Assembly: GCF_001662075.1 (NCBI RefSeq)
Contig: NZ_LYPL01000012.1
Coordinates: 169,680 to 233,679 of the forward strand
Reading direction: 5' to 3'
Length of the DNA: 64,000 nucleotides
Origin: Rhizobium bangladeshense
Lineage (GTDB): Bacteria; Pseudomonadota; Alphaproteobacteria; Rhizobiales; Rhizobiaceae
The translations under genes were made by a program, and so were the position numbers. The notes under the pieces are model-generated. The model saw nothing but the letters and a program-made list of their open reading frames with translations, was not told the origin of the DNA and did not search any database. The number at the start of each line of letters is the position of its first letter. Positions within the stretch are counted from its first letter, which is position 1. Of this stretch, positions 1 through 8,209 are shown piece by piece.

Positions 1-780
1 GAGATTCTGGCGCCCGAACAGATTGTCCATGATGAATTTCGCGGGCACCTCAGTCGCATTGCCGGGGCCGCCATTGGTCATGGCGACGACGATGTCGTAG
101 GTCTTGATCACGCCCATGGCGAGCAGCATGCCGGCCGCCGCCAGCGCCGGCCCGAGCTGGGGCAGGATGATCGAGACATAGATCCGCCAGACGGGAATGC
201 CGTCGATCCGTGCCGCCTTCCATTGCTCGGTCTCGATGCCTCGCATGCCGGCAAGCGCAATGACCATGACGAGCCCCGCACCCTGCCAGACGCCGGCAAG
301 CACCAGCGCGTAGATCGCCATGTCGCGATTGACCACCCAATCAAGGACGAAGCTTTCCCAGCCGAGCGACCGCACGCTCGCCTGGATGCCGAGCGTCGGA
401 TTGAGCATCCATTGCCAGATCAGCCCGGTCACCACGAAGGACATGGCGTAGGGATAGAGAAATATGGTCCTGAATGCGCTTTCGAAGCGGATCTTGCGGT
501 CGAGCGCGGCGGCCAGCAGAAAGCCGAGCAGCAGACAGCCGGCGACGTAAAGCACGCCGAAGATCAGCACGTTCTGCAGCGATGCGAGCCATTTGGCGGA
601 AGAGAACAGCTTCGAATACTGCGCAAGGCCGACATAGGTCGAGGACGGAAACAGCGTCGAATTGGTGAAGGACAGTCTGATCGACCAGGCCATGGTGCCG
701 ATGAAGACCACCACCGCGACGAACCATGTCGGCAGCAGCGCGATAGTGGCGGAAAGATTGGGCTTGCGTTTGATGGACAT
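1..780 (-). CDS. Sugar ABC transporter permease (MalF/UgpA type), 3' end cut by window
   Basis: Inner-membrane permease of a carbohydrate uptake (CUT1) ABC transporter. The frame opens with an ATG at 780 (MSIKRKPNLSATIALLPTWF) and stays open for 260 codons to the window edge. Hydrophobic segments lie near residues 10-32, 68-90, 105-125 and 155-175. The EAA-type cytoplasmic loop that contacts the ATPase is visible as EQWKAARIDG followed by a proline-containing helix. It lies downstream of the binding-protein gene on the same strand, separated by 100 bp that hold a strong hairpin. The second permease and ATPase are presumably to the left of the window. The substrate cannot be read from the permease; the binding protein resembles glucose/mannose-type proteins. 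Confidence 0.9.
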   Translation of the reverse strand, partial: MSIKRKPNLSATIALLPTWFVAVVVFIGTMAWSIRLSFTNSTLFPSSTYVGLAQYSKLFSSAKWLASLQNVLIFGVLYVAGCLLLGFLLAAALDRKIRFESAFRTIFLYPYAMSFVVTGLIWQWMLNPTLGIQASVRSLGWESFVLDWVVNRDMAIYALVLAGVWQGAGLVMVIALAGMRGIETEQWKAARIDGIPVWRIYVSIILPQLGPALAAAGMLLAMGVIKTYDIVVAMTNGGPGNATEVPAKFIMDNLFGRQNL

Positions 781-843
781 CGGCCAGCTCTCGACAGATG
801 AAAGGGGCGCGCCGCCGTTGCACAATCGCGGCGGCCGGCAGCC

Positions 844-870
844 GTGGCGTCGGCATCAGGCCGACGCCAC
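844..870. repeat. Intercistronic hairpin between binding protein and permease genes
   Basis: A perfect 11-bp inverted repeat (GTGGCGTCGGC, 5-nt loop, GCCGACGCCAC) lies just past the binding-protein stop codon. No T-run follows on the minus strand, so a full terminator is unlikely. Such hairpins commonly protect the upstream binding-protein mRNA and give it a higher level than the permease; that role here is inference. Confidence 0.7.
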
Positions 871-880
871 AAAAGCTATC

Positions 881-2113
881 CTATTCGAAGATGGCGAAGA
901 AGTTTTCGGCCGCAGCGGCTGCGTCATTCGAGCCGCCGCTCCAGAATTCGTCGACGTAGTCGTCGAGAGCGCCGACCTGCTGGGGTGTCAGCACAATCGC
1001 CTGGTCCGGCACGATCACGCCCGCAGCCATAAGCTCCGCCCCCTTCTGGGCACAGACGTCGAGCTTCGACTTGTCGACGTCGGTTCGCATCGGCACCGAG
1101 CCCTTCTTCAGCGCGAACTCGACCTGCACGGCCGGATCCATGACGACCTCGGCGAGAAGTTTCTGCGCCTTGTCCGTCGCGGCATTGTTGGTCTTCGGGA
1201 ACCAGAGCGAGTCGGCGATATAGACCATGCCCTTCGATTCCGGCGCGAGCATGCAGCCATAGTCCTTGCCCGGCTCCTTGCCGGCGACAGTGAATTCGCC
1301 CTTGGCCCAATCGCCCATGAACTGCACGCCGGCCTTGGCGGTGATCAGCATTGCCGTTGCGTCGTTCCAGTTACGGCCGGCGGAACCGGCATCGACATAA
1401 CCGCGCAGCTTGCCGAGGATCTCCAGGGTCTTCTTCACCCCCTCGACGGAAGCCTCGCTTTTATCCTTGTCGACATAGATCTTCAGGAAGCCGTCGATCC
1501 CGACCTGCGAGAGCAGGATCATGTTGAAGACCTTGGTCTGCTGCCAGGGCTGACCGCCCCAGGCAACCGGAACGACGCCGGCAGCCTTCAGCTTGTCAAG
1601 ATCGGCGAAGAACGCGTCCCAGCTCTTGGGCTCCTCGGCGATGCCGGCCTTGTCGAAGGCTTCCTTGGAGTAAAAGACCCAGCTTTCGCCATGGGCGCCG
1701 GTCGGCGCGAGATAGACCTTGCCGTCATAGGAAATGAGATCGGTGATCGATTTCGGTAGGACGTCGGCCCATTTGCCGGCGGCCGCGACGTCATCGATCG
1801 GGCTGAAAAGACCCTGGCCGACGAAATCCGCAGCCGCAAGGCCGATGACGCCTTGTTTGGCGCCAGGCGCGTCGCCGGCGACGATCCGGTTCTGGAATGC
1901 CGCATCGGCCGCGCCGAAACCGGCGATGGACGAATCCTTCCAGACGCCGCCGCGCTTTTCGAATTCGCTTCTGATGACATTGAGGGCCGCTGCCTCGCCG
2001 CCCGACGTCCAGGACGACATGATCTCGATCGTCGGCTTGTCCTCGGCCTGTGCCGAAGCGCAGAGGCCGGCAACTGCCACGCCGGCAAGAAAAAGTTTCA
2101 TCATGGTCTTCAT
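881..2113 (-). CDS. Sugar ABC transporter substrate-binding protein (family 1)
   Basis: Periplasmic binding protein of 410 residues. The Sec signal peptide is MKTMMKLFLAGVAVAGLCASAQA with cleavage before EDKP. The start of the mature protein (IEIMSSWTSGGEAAALNVI) and the KRGGVWKDSSIAGFG stretch resemble glucose/mannose-type binding proteins such as Pseudomonas GtsA, so an aldose is the likely ligand; this is family resemblance only. An AGGTGG ribosome site precedes the ATG at 2113; a second ATG at 2104 is possible. It follows the isomerase gene by 58 bp and precedes the permease, forming one operon transcribed leftward from the operator region at 3215-3290. Confidence 0.9.
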   Translation of the reverse strand: MKTMMKLFLAGVAVAGLCASAQAEDKPTIEIMSSWTSGGEAAALNVIRSEFEKRGGVWKDSSIAGFGAADAAFQNRIVAGDAPGAKQGVIGLAAADFVGQGLFSPIDDVAAAGKWADVLPKSITDLISYDGKVYLAPTGAHGESWVFYSKEAFDKAGIAEEPKSWDAFFADLDKLKAAGVVPVAWGGQPWQQTKVFNMILLSQVGIDGFLKIYVDKDKSEASVEGVKKTLEILGKLRGYVDAGSAGRNWNDATAMLITAKAGVQFMGDWAKGEFTVAGKEPGKDYGCMLAPESKGMVYIADSLWFPKTNNAATDKAQKLLAEVVMDPAVQVEFALKKGSVPMRTDVDKSKLDVCAQKGAELMAAGVIVPDQAIVLTPQQVGALDDYVDEFWSGGSNDAAAAAENFFAIFE

Positions 2114-2171
2114 AGTTCCACCTCTTGAAAATGCCCTCTTTGCGGGGCGTTCGTCGTCTTCGCAATGATTG

Positions 2172-3125
2172 TCAGCGATAGATCGGCAGGAGCGCCTGCC
2201 GGACTAGCGTAAGCCCGTTGGCGATGTCGCGGACGGGATCCGGCGCGGCATCGAGTTCGAGGATCGCCCAGCCTTCATATGCGCGGTCGCGCAACAGCCG
2301 GATCCAGGCTGGCCAGTCGACCCGTCCGAGGCCAAAACCGCAGAAATAGGGGCGGTGGCGATCGTGAATGTGCTTGTCGATCGGGGTGTCGGCGGGCATC
2401 GGGCCGATCGCGTCCTTCCAATGGGCGATGATCATCCGCTCGTGATGACGGTCGACGAGCTGGACGGGATCGGAGCCTGCAACGATGATATGGGCCGTGT
2501 CCGGGCACATATGCACATAAGCGGAATCGGTCAGAAGCATCATCAGGTCGACGTCGCGCGCGCCGGCAAAAATCGAATGCGCCTCGGTATGCAGCGCCAG
2601 CCGCACGTCCCTGGCATAGAGGGTCGCGCCGAGACGGTTCAGAAAGTCGGCAATCGCCTTGGCGCGGTCGAAATCATAAAACTGCACCGGCTGGGCGCCG
2701 AGCGTCTGGCGAAGCGGGGCACCGATCACCATGATGTCGCTGCCGCAGGCTTTCAGGAAGTCGGCATAGCGCTCCGCCTTGCCGACCAGCGCGCGCTGGG
2801 CCTCGGGGTCGGTGAAATCGCCCGCCGCCTCCAGTTCCGCGAAGAAGCCGCTGCAGAGCGTCAGGCCGCGCTTCGCCAGTTCGGCCGCGAAGGCCTCCAT
2901 CGAACCATAGGTCTTGATCGCATCCTGCCAGTTGAAGGGCGAGAAGGTCAGCTCGACGCCGGTGACGCCCGAGGCCTGGACGCTGTCGAGGATCTTGTCC
3001 CAGAAGACGCGCGGTTCGGCGCGCGCATAGGCGACGATCGCATCATCGCTGTCGACACCCCAGAAGCCTGGATGAAAGAACGTCACGAGATCGACGCCGA
3101 AACGCAGCCTGTCGGCAGTAGCCAT
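2172..3125 (-). CDS. Sugar phosphate isomerase/epimerase (xylose isomerase-like TIM barrel)
   Basis: A cytoplasmic protein of 317 residues of the AP-endonuclease-2/xylose-isomerase-like fold, starting MATADRLRFGVDLVTFFHP. Visible signatures are the strand VTGVELTFSPFNW near the start, LALHTEAHS with likely metal-binding His/Glu, the MCPDTAHI segment near the middle and WAILELD near the end, spaced as in metal-dependent isomerases and epimerases. An upstream ATG at 3266 would overlap the operator region and is unlikely. It is the first gene of the sugar operon, so it probably acts on the imported sugar or its oxidised derivative; the exact reaction is unknown. Confidence 0.85.
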   Translation of the reverse strand: MATADRLRFGVDLVTFFHPGFWGVDSDDAIVAYARAEPRVFWDKILDSVQASGVTGVELTFSPFNWQDAIKTYGSMEAFAAELAKRGLTLCSGFFAELEAAGDFTDPEAQRALVGKAERYADFLKACGSDIMVIGAPLRQTLGAQPVQFYDFDRAKAIADFLNRLGATLYARDVRLALHTEAHSIFAGARDVDLMMLLTDSAYVHMCPDTAHIIVAGSDPVQLVDRHHERMIIAHWKDAIGPMPADTPIDKHIHDRHRPYFCGFGLGRVDWPAWIRLLRDRAYEGWAILELDAAPDPVRDIANGLTLVRQALLPIYR

Positions 3126-3214
3126 ATTTATCCCATTTCTCAAGGCACGGCTTACCTGTCTGAGGAACAGTAGTTCCCCATCCAATAAGTCGTGATTTTC
3201 CAATGCATTATGGC

Positions 3215-3232
3215 ATGGCAATCGTTTGCCAT
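3215..3232. promoter_or_regulatory. LacI-family operator, copy 1
   Basis: ATGGCAATCGTTTGCCAT is an 18-bp palindrome around a central CG with one mismatched pair, the usual form of LacI/PurR-family operators. It sits between the divergent isomerase operon and the lacI-type gene, about 90 bp before the isomerase start, with its centre 59 bp from copy 2. Confidence 0.7.
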
Positions 3233-3274
3233 TGAGAGATGATAGCCAAGCTGGTTTTTTTGGCAAGCGATTTT

Positions 3275-3290
3275 TGGCAAACGTTTGCTA
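3275..3290. promoter_or_regulatory. LacI-family operator, copy 2
   Basis: TGGCAAACGTTTGCTA is a 16-bp palindrome with one mismatched pair and the same half-site as the operator at 3215-3232. It lies 57 bp before the start of the adjacent LacI-type regulator, so the regulator probably represses its own gene as well as the sugar operon. Confidence 0.7.
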
Positions 3291-3347
3291 TAAGGCGCCG
3301 CCTATCTTAGAGTTGCAGATCGAAGCATCCGATGGAAAGAAATAATC

Positions 3348-4418
3348 GTGAATAAAAACAAGGATGTAATGGGAGAGGAACCATCAGGGGCCTTGATGGC
3401 GGACGTCGCGCGGCTCGCTGGCGTTGCCATTTCAACGGTAAGCCGTGCGCTCGCCAACCCCGGGCGGGTCAATGAAAAGACGCGCGCTAAGATCAACGCG
3501 GCCGCCAAGCAGCTCGGCTATACGCCCAATGCAATGGCGCGGGGCCTCAGGGTCGGCAAATCCAACATCATCATGATCGTTCTGCCCGGATCGCTCTATT
3601 ACGGCGTCTCGCAGATCATCCCGCAGGTCCTGCAGAGCATCAACAAATCGCTGATCCAAGGCGGCTACAATCTGATGATCGCCAACCTCGATCGCGACGA
3701 AGTTTCCGAGCGGCACATTCTCGATCTTGCCTTCGGCGGCAGCGTGCGCGGCGCGATCATCCTGTCGTCGAAGCTTCCGGAGGTCGACGGCCGCTCGCTG
3801 GCAAATTCCGGCCTGCCAATCGTTTCGATGCTGCTCGACATGAGCGATGCGGGCCTGCAGAGCGTCATCACCAACGACCGCGAGGCTGTGCGCGAGGTAA
3901 CGGCCGAACTGATCCGGCTGGGCCACCGCCGGTTCTTCTATCTTGCAGGACCTGAAGGCAACTATCACGACGTCGAGCGCTATGGCGGCGTGCTCGAGGC
4001 GCTGGAGGCGGCCGGCTTACCGAAGGAGTCGGTGCATCGCTCGGGTGGTCGCCTCGATTATCAGCATGGTTTCGATATCGGCGTGCAGGCGGCTGACGAT
4101 TTCGCAGAGCTGGCCCAGAAACCGACGGCGGTCATCGCCACCAGCGACGACATGGCCATTTCATTCGTCAGCCGCATCAAGCGCGCAGGCCTGAGCATTC
4201 CCGATGATCTGTCCGTCGTCTCCTTCGACGGCTCTCCGGTCTGCGAATTCTCCGCGCCGCCGCTCTCGACGATCGAGCAGCCGGTGGAAGAAATGGGGCG
4301 CACGGCGGTGGAACTCCTGCTCGACGCCATTGGCCAGAGACAAAACCCGGCTTCCGTGCGAACCGTCATCCGCAGCAAACTCATCCTGCGGGAGAGCATC
4401 GCGCCTCCGAAGAGTTGA
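3348..4418 (+). CDS. LacI family transcriptional regulator
   Basis: A 356-residue repressor. The helix-turn-helix is at about residues 17-45 (MADVARLAGVAISTVSRAL), the hinge helix follows (YTPNAMARGLR), and the rest is a periplasmic-binding-protein-like effector domain containing TAVIATSDDMAISF and SVVSFDGS. The GTG start at 3348 has a GGAAAGAAA ribosome site; an ATG at 3369 is an alternative. The divergent sugar transporter/isomerase operon and two LacI-type palindromes between them indicate local repression relieved by the transported sugar or a metabolite. Length is normal for the family. Confidence 0.93.
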   Translation: MNKNKDVMGEEPSGALMADVARLAGVAISTVSRALANPGRVNEKTRAKINAAAKQLGYTPNAMARGLRVGKSNIIMIVLPGSLYYGVSQIIPQVLQSINKSLIQGGYNLMIANLDRDEVSERHILDLAFGGSVRGAIILSSKLPEVDGRSLANSGLPIVSMLLDMSDAGLQSVITNDREAVREVTAELIRLGHRRFFYLAGPEGNYHDVERYGGVLEALEAAGLPKESVHRSGGRLDYQHGFDIGVQAADDFAELAQKPTAVIATSDDMAISFVSRIKRAGLSIPDDLSVVSFDGSPVCEFSAPPLSTIEQPVEEMGRTAVELLLDAIGQRQNPASVRTVIRSKLILRESIAPPKS

Positions 4419-4476
4419 CGATAGCAGAACTGCTTCATGAATTCATTCATGGACAAACAGGGCAAGGAAGCCTAAA

Positions 4477-4503
4477 TTAGCGTCAGGTATTACCCCTGAC
4501 TAA
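4477..4503. promoter_or_regulatory. Palindromic operator candidate of the toxin-antitoxin operon
   Basis: TTAG-C-GTCAGG, 7 nt, CCTGAC-TAA: the inner 6-bp arms are perfect and the outer arms match if one base is bulged. It ends 11 bp before the antitoxin start, where autoregulatory operators of ribbon-helix-helix antitoxins normally lie. The role is inferred from position and symmetry. Confidence 0.55.
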
Positions 4504-4514
4504 GGAGTTGCCTC

Positions 4515-4793
4515 ATGGCATCGCCGACCTCGCTCAAGCTCGATGATGAGCTGAAGGGCCGCGTCCAACAATTGGCCGAGGCTCGCCGCCGCTCGTCCCA
4601 CTGGATCATGCGCGAAGCCATTGCGCAATATGTCGAGCGCGAGGAGAAGCGCGAGACGCTGCGGCAGGAGACGCTTGACGCCTGGAATGAATTTGAAGCG
4701 ACGGGATTGCACGTCACCGGCGTCGAGGTCGAAAAGTGGCTTTCGACCTGGGGAACTGACGACGAGTTGTCCGCCCCCGAATGCCACAAGTAA
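4515..4793 (+). CDS. Ribbon-helix-helix antitoxin (CopG/ParD type)
   Basis: A 92-residue protein. The N-terminal ribbon-helix-helix is at about residues 5-45: the strand TSLKLDDELKGRVQQLA is followed by RRSSHWIMREAIAQYVERE, the typical form of DNA-binding antitoxins. The charged C-terminal half would wrap and neutralise the toxin. TAAGGAG upstream of the ATG is a good ribosome site. The gene overlaps the toxin gene by 13 bp, which is normal for co-translated type II pairs. Probably represses its own operon through the palindrome just upstream. Confidence 0.87.
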   Translation: MASPTSLKLDDELKGRVQQLAEARRRSSHWIMREAIAQYVEREEKRETLRQETLDAWNEFEATGLHVTGVEVEKWLSTWGTDDELSAPECHK

Positions 4794-5071
4794 TCTTCTC
4801 CCCGGCCGCAATCCGCGACCTCGAGCGGCTGCGAGAGTTCTTACGCCCGAAAAATCCGTTAGTCGCCAGGCGGGCGGGCGAAACTATTCTCAAAGGCGTC
4901 AGCCTCCTCGGCGCACATCCCCATATGGGACGCCTCATCGAAGACTTGCCCGAGCAATATCGGGAATGGCTCATCGATTTCGGAGATAGCGGATACGTCG
5001 CGCGTTATCGCGTGGATGGCGACATTTTGACGATCCTCGCCGTGCGGCACCAGAGGGAAGCAGGGTTCTGA
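4781..5071 (+). CDS. Type II toxin, RelE/ParE family
   Basis: A 96-residue basic protein with the RelE/ParE fold pattern: the opening strand QVIFSPAAIRDLERLREFL, then a helix, GAHPHMGRLIEDLPEQYREWLI, and the closing strands YVARYRVDGDILTILAVRHQREAGF. The ending (VRHQREAGF) is typical of ParE-like gyrase-targeting toxins, but target cannot be decided by eye. It overlaps the antitoxin gene and appears intact. The pair sits between two metabolic operons with no other mobile-element sign. Confidence 0.87.
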   Translation: MPQVIFSPAAIRDLERLREFLRPKNPLVARRAGETILKGVSLLGAHPHMGRLIEDLPEQYREWLIDFGDSGYVARYRVDGDILTILAVRHQREAGF

Positions 5072-5269
5072 TCCGGGCTCCGAGGTTCCGTCTGCCGGTC
5101 TGGAAATTTGCAAGCGTCTGGTGATATGGCCGCCCATAGGGCGCCGATTGCACTCCATCAAAACTTCGTCTGACCCCATCAGCCGGCGCATCGTGCTACG
5201 AATTCACAACACCGGGCGACATGCAGTTCAGGCTTGCGCGCGGTGGAATTTGAAATTCCGAGCACGCCC

Positions 5270-5701
5270 ATGGACCTCTCGAAGATCAAGACGCTGATCG
5301 ACTTTGTCGGACGATCGAATATTACCGAGCTGACCGTGACGGAAAAGGACGTGACGGTTCGGATTTTCCGCTCGTCGCCGGCAGAGGCAGGCGTTGCCAA
5401 GCCCCCACAGAAGCCGGAATCGACGTTTAGCCTTGTCTCTAATGCGCCTTCGAGCGCCGAGAAAACCTCCCATGCGGTTAAGGCGCCCGTCTTTGGCGTC
5501 CTGCACCGGGCGCCGGCGCCCGGCGAGCCGCCATTCGTCGCGATCGGCGACGCGGTGGAGGAAGGGCAGACCCTGTTCATCATCGAGGCGATGAAGGTCT
5601 TCAATACCATCGCCGCGCCGCGATCAGGGCGGATCACGCACCTGACTGATATCGACAATGGCGAGATCGAGACCGGCGACCTGCTGGCGGAGATCGCCTG
5701 A
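5270..5701 (+). CDS. accB: Biotin carboxyl carrier protein (AccB-like)
   Basis: A 143-residue carrier. The start MDLSKIKTLIDFVGRSNITE matches the N-terminus of bacterial AccB proteins; a Pro/Ala/Ser linker covers about residues 36-70, and the C-terminal biotinyl domain holds IIEAMKVFN with Lys109 as the biotin site. In-frame GTG (5243) and TTG (5234) starts are possible. The stop overlaps the biotin carboxylase start (TGATG). Because carrier and carboxylase are followed by pxpB-pxpC-pxpA rather than accA/accD, they probably serve a dedicated carboxylase and not fatty acid synthesis; that is inference from context. Confidence 0.9.
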   Translation: MDLSKIKTLIDFVGRSNITELTVTEKDVTVRIFRSSPAEAGVAKPPQKPESTFSLVSNAPSSAEKTSHAVKAPVFGVLHRAPAPGEPPFVAIGDAVEEGQTLFIIEAMKVFNTIAAPRSGRITHLTDIDNGEIETGDLLAEIA

Positions 5702-7095
5702 TGCCGGAAACATCTGAACAATCCGCTGCTTCAGGGCGCCGTTTCGACACGGTCCTCATCGCCAATCGCGGCGAGATCGCCGCCCGGGTTCAGCGCGCCT
5801 GCCGCGAACTCGGCCTCAGGACAGTCGCCGTCTGCTCCGAGGCGGACAGGCAAGCGCCCTATATCAAGACCGCAGACAGTTTTCTCTGCATTGGCCCGTC
5901 GGCTGCGGGCAGGAGCTATCTCAATCAGGACGCCATTCTTCTCGCCGCACGCCTGACCGGCGCGTGCGCCATCCATCCCGGTTATGGTTTTCTGTCTGAG
6001 AACGCCGCATTCGCCGACGCCGTCGAAAAGGCCGGGCTGACCTTCATCGGGCCGACGGCATCATCGATCGCAACCATGGGCGACAAGATCGCGGCGAAGC
6101 GGGCGATGATGGCGGCCGGCGTTCCCTGCGTTCCCGGTACCGATAGCGCACTGCCCGACGACCCGGCCGCCATCGAGCGCATCGCGCTGGAGATCGGCTA
6201 TCCCGTCATCGTCAAGGCGTCAGGGGGCGGCGGCGGACGCGGCATGCGCGTCGTGGCGAAGGCCGATCAGCTGCATGAAGCGATCGCGCTGACCCGGGAA
6301 GAGGCACGCAAGGCCTTTGGCTCGCCTTCGCTCTACATGGAGAAATTCCTAGAGCATCCGCGCCATATCGAGATCCAGGTCATTTGCGACGATTACGGCA
6401 ATGCCGTGTGGCTGGGGCATCGCGACTGCTCGATGCAGCGCCGCCATCAGAAGGTGGTGGAGGAAGCACCGGCGCCGGGAATCGCGCCCGACATCATCCA
6501 GCCGGTCGGAATGGCCTGCGTAGAGGCTTGCCGCCAGATCGGCTATCGCGGCGTCGGCACCTTCGAATTCCTCTATGAGGGCGGCGCTTTCTATTTCATC
6601 GAAATGAACACGCGGCTTCAGGTCGAACATCCCGTCACCGAAATGACGAGCGGGGTCGATATTGTCCAGGCGCAGATGAAGGCGGCACAGGGCGAGGTTC
6701 TGGATCTCGCCCAGAGCGATGTCACCTGCGAAGGTCACTCTTTCGAATGCCGCATCAACGCCGAGGATCCCGACACTTTCCTGCCCTCGGCAGGCGTCAT
6801 CACCCGTCTCGCTTTGCCGCAGGGGCCGGGCATCCGGGTCGATACGCATATTCATCCCGGCTACAGGGTCTCGCCCTATTACGACTCGCTGATCGCCAAG
6901 CTAATCGTCCATGCACCGACGCGGGCGAAAGCAATGGCCAGAATGTGCGAGGCGCTTGCCGGCACCGAGATCGAGGGCATCGCTACCAATATCCCCTTCC
7001 TGCGCGCCCTGTTCGAGGACCACGCATTCGCGCGCGGTGAGACCGATATCCACTATCTCGAGCACTGGCTGAAGCTGCGGAGGACGGCGGCATGA
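5701..7095 (+). CDS. accC: Biotin carboxylase (AccC-like)
   Basis: A 464-residue ATP-grasp enzyme that carboxylates carrier-bound biotin using ATP and bicarbonate. Visible are the N-terminal fold (VLIANRGEIAARVQRACREL), the glycine-rich ATP loop KASGGGGGRGMRVV, the catalytic segment FIEMNTRLQVEHPVTE and the C-terminal ECRINAEDP region; length is normal. The first 14 residues are a slight extension. It overlaps the carrier gene before it by 1 base and the next gene by 4, so all are translated together. Context with KipI/KipA-type carboxyltransferase subunits recalls urea amidolyase, where these same domains are fused. Confidence 0.93.
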   Translation: MPETSEQSAASGRRFDTVLIANRGEIAARVQRACRELGLRTVAVCSEADRQAPYIKTADSFLCIGPSAAGRSYLNQDAILLAARLTGACAIHPGYGFLSENAAFADAVEKAGLTFIGPTASSIATMGDKIAAKRAMMAAGVPCVPGTDSALPDDPAAIERIALEIGYPVIVKASGGGGGRGMRVVAKADQLHEAIALTREEARKAFGSPSLYMEKFLEHPRHIEIQVICDDYGNAVWLGHRDCSMQRRHQKVVEEAPAPGIAPDIIQPVGMACVEACRQIGYRGVGTFEFLYEGGAFYFIEMNTRLQVEHPVTEMTSGVDIVQAQMKAAQGEVLDLAQSDVTCEGHSFECRINAEDPDTFLPSAGVITRLALPQGPGIRVDTHIHPGYRVSPYYDSLIAKLIVHAPTRAKAMARMCEALAGTEIEGIATNIPFLRALFEDHAFARGETDIHYLEHWLKLRRTAA

Positions 7096-7505
7096 GCGCC
7101 ATCGACTTCAGCGATCCCGCAACCACTGCATTCCTCACCGAGGCGCTGACGGCCGCCGGCGTGGGGGGCCTCGAAATCTCCCGGCCGGACGGGCAGCTTC
7201 GTATCGTCGTTTCAGGGGAGGGCGGCGCGCAAGTAGCCGCACTCCGCGCTCCGGGCTCCCCACCTGTTGACGTGAAGGCGCCGCTGGCGGGGCATTTCTG
7301 CGTCGAACATCCGGCCGCCGCCGTCACGCCGCAAACTCTGCCGCGCTCGGTATCCGACGCCGATCTCCTCGGCTTCATCAGGGTAGGGCATGTACTGCTT
7401 CCCCTTCGCGCCGGCCGTTCCGGTGTCTTGACTAGGCTGCTCGCCGAGCCCGGCGCCCTGGTCGGCTTCGGTGATCCTCTGTTCGAAATCGAGCTGCCAT
7501 CATGA
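7092..7505 (+). CDS. Biotinyl/lipoyl-domain-like protein lacking the biotin lysine
   Basis: A 137-residue protein with the outline of a biotin carrier: an N-terminal helical part (ATTAFLTEALTAAGVGGLEIS, with a strand like AccB LTVTEKDVTV), a short linker, then a hammerhead-like half from DVKAPLAGHF to DPLFEIELPS. Where a carrier has EAMK it reads LLPLRAGRSGVLTRLL, so no biotinylatable lysine is visible. It starts inside the biotin carboxylase gene (4-base overlap) and ends inside pxpB (4-base overlap). It may be a structural or adaptor subunit of the same complex, or a decaying duplicate. I do not recognise a named family. Confidence 0.75.
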   Translation: MSAIDFSDPATTAFLTEALTAAGVGGLEISRPDGQLRIVVSGEGGAQVAALRAPGSPPVDVKAPLAGHFCVEHPAAAVTPQTLPRSVSDADLLGFIRVGHVLLPLRAGRSGVLTRLLAEPGALVGFGDPLFEIELPS

Positions 7506-8209
7506 TTGCCACGACGAACAGACATGCCTCGCAACGCGAAATCGTTCCGGCCACCCAAAGCCGGGCGAAGGTTTCCTCGATCGGCGCCAGATCCTTTCTG
7601 CTCGAGGCGCCAGGCGATTTCGATCTCATTGCACAGCGGCGAATCTGGGCCCTGTCCCAGACGGTGAGAGGCTGGGATGACCTTGCCGAAAATATTCCGG
7701 GGATGACCAACCTGCTGGTGATCTTCAAGGAGACGCCCGAGGATCCCGATGCGGCGGTCGCCCGGCTGCTGGAAGCGTGGGAGAATGCGCAGAGCATCGA
7801 TCTCAACGGCAAGACCATCGAGATTCCCGTCCATTACGGCGGCGAACATGCGACCGATCTTCCGGCCCTTTGCGATCTATCAGGCTTAAGCGACCGCGAG
7901 GTCGTCCGCATCCATCATGAGGCCACCTATCGTGTCTTCGCCTTGGGCAGCGCGCCGGGTTTCGGCTATCTGCATGGCCTCGATCCACGCATCTACATGC
8001 CGCGAAAGACCGTGCCGTCGTTGAAGATGGCGAAGGGCTGCGTGACCATCGGCGGCATGCAGACCGGCGTCGCCATGCTCACGGGCCCCAACGGGTGGAA
8101 TTCCATCGGCTTCGCGACGCTTGAGATGTTCGACCCGACCGCGCCGACCCCTGCCATGATGGCGCCCGGAGACACGGTGCGGTTTCTGCCGGCAAGGATC
8201 GAGCTATGA
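7502..8209 (+). CDS. pxpB: 5-oxoprolinase subunit PxpB (KipI family)
   Basis: A 235-residue protein of the KipI/allophanate-hydrolase subunit 1 family. It has an N-terminal extension of about 25 residues, then ARSFLLEAPGDFDLIAQRRIWAL, the strand IPVHYGGEHATDLPALC, HHEATYRVFALGSAPGFGYL, and the signature PRKTVPSLKMAKGCVTIGGMQTGVAM. Family members pair with PxpC/KipA; together they are homologous to the carboxyltransferase domain of urea amidolyase. The gene overlaps both neighbours by 4 bases. Whether it acts in ATP-dependent 5-oxoproline opening or in a biotin-dependent reaction cannot be settled from sequence. Confidence 0.92.
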   Translation: MIATTNRHASQREIVPATQSRAKVSSIGARSFLLEAPGDFDLIAQRRIWALSQTVRGWDDLAENIPGMTNLLVIFKETPEDPDAAVARLLEAWENAQSIDLNGKTIEIPVHYGGEHATDLPALCDLSGLSDREVVRIHHEATYRVFALGSAPGFGYLHGLDPRIYMPRKTVPSLKMAKGCVTIGGMQTGVAMLTGPNGWNSIGFATLEMFDPTAPTPAMMAPGDTVRFLPARIEL

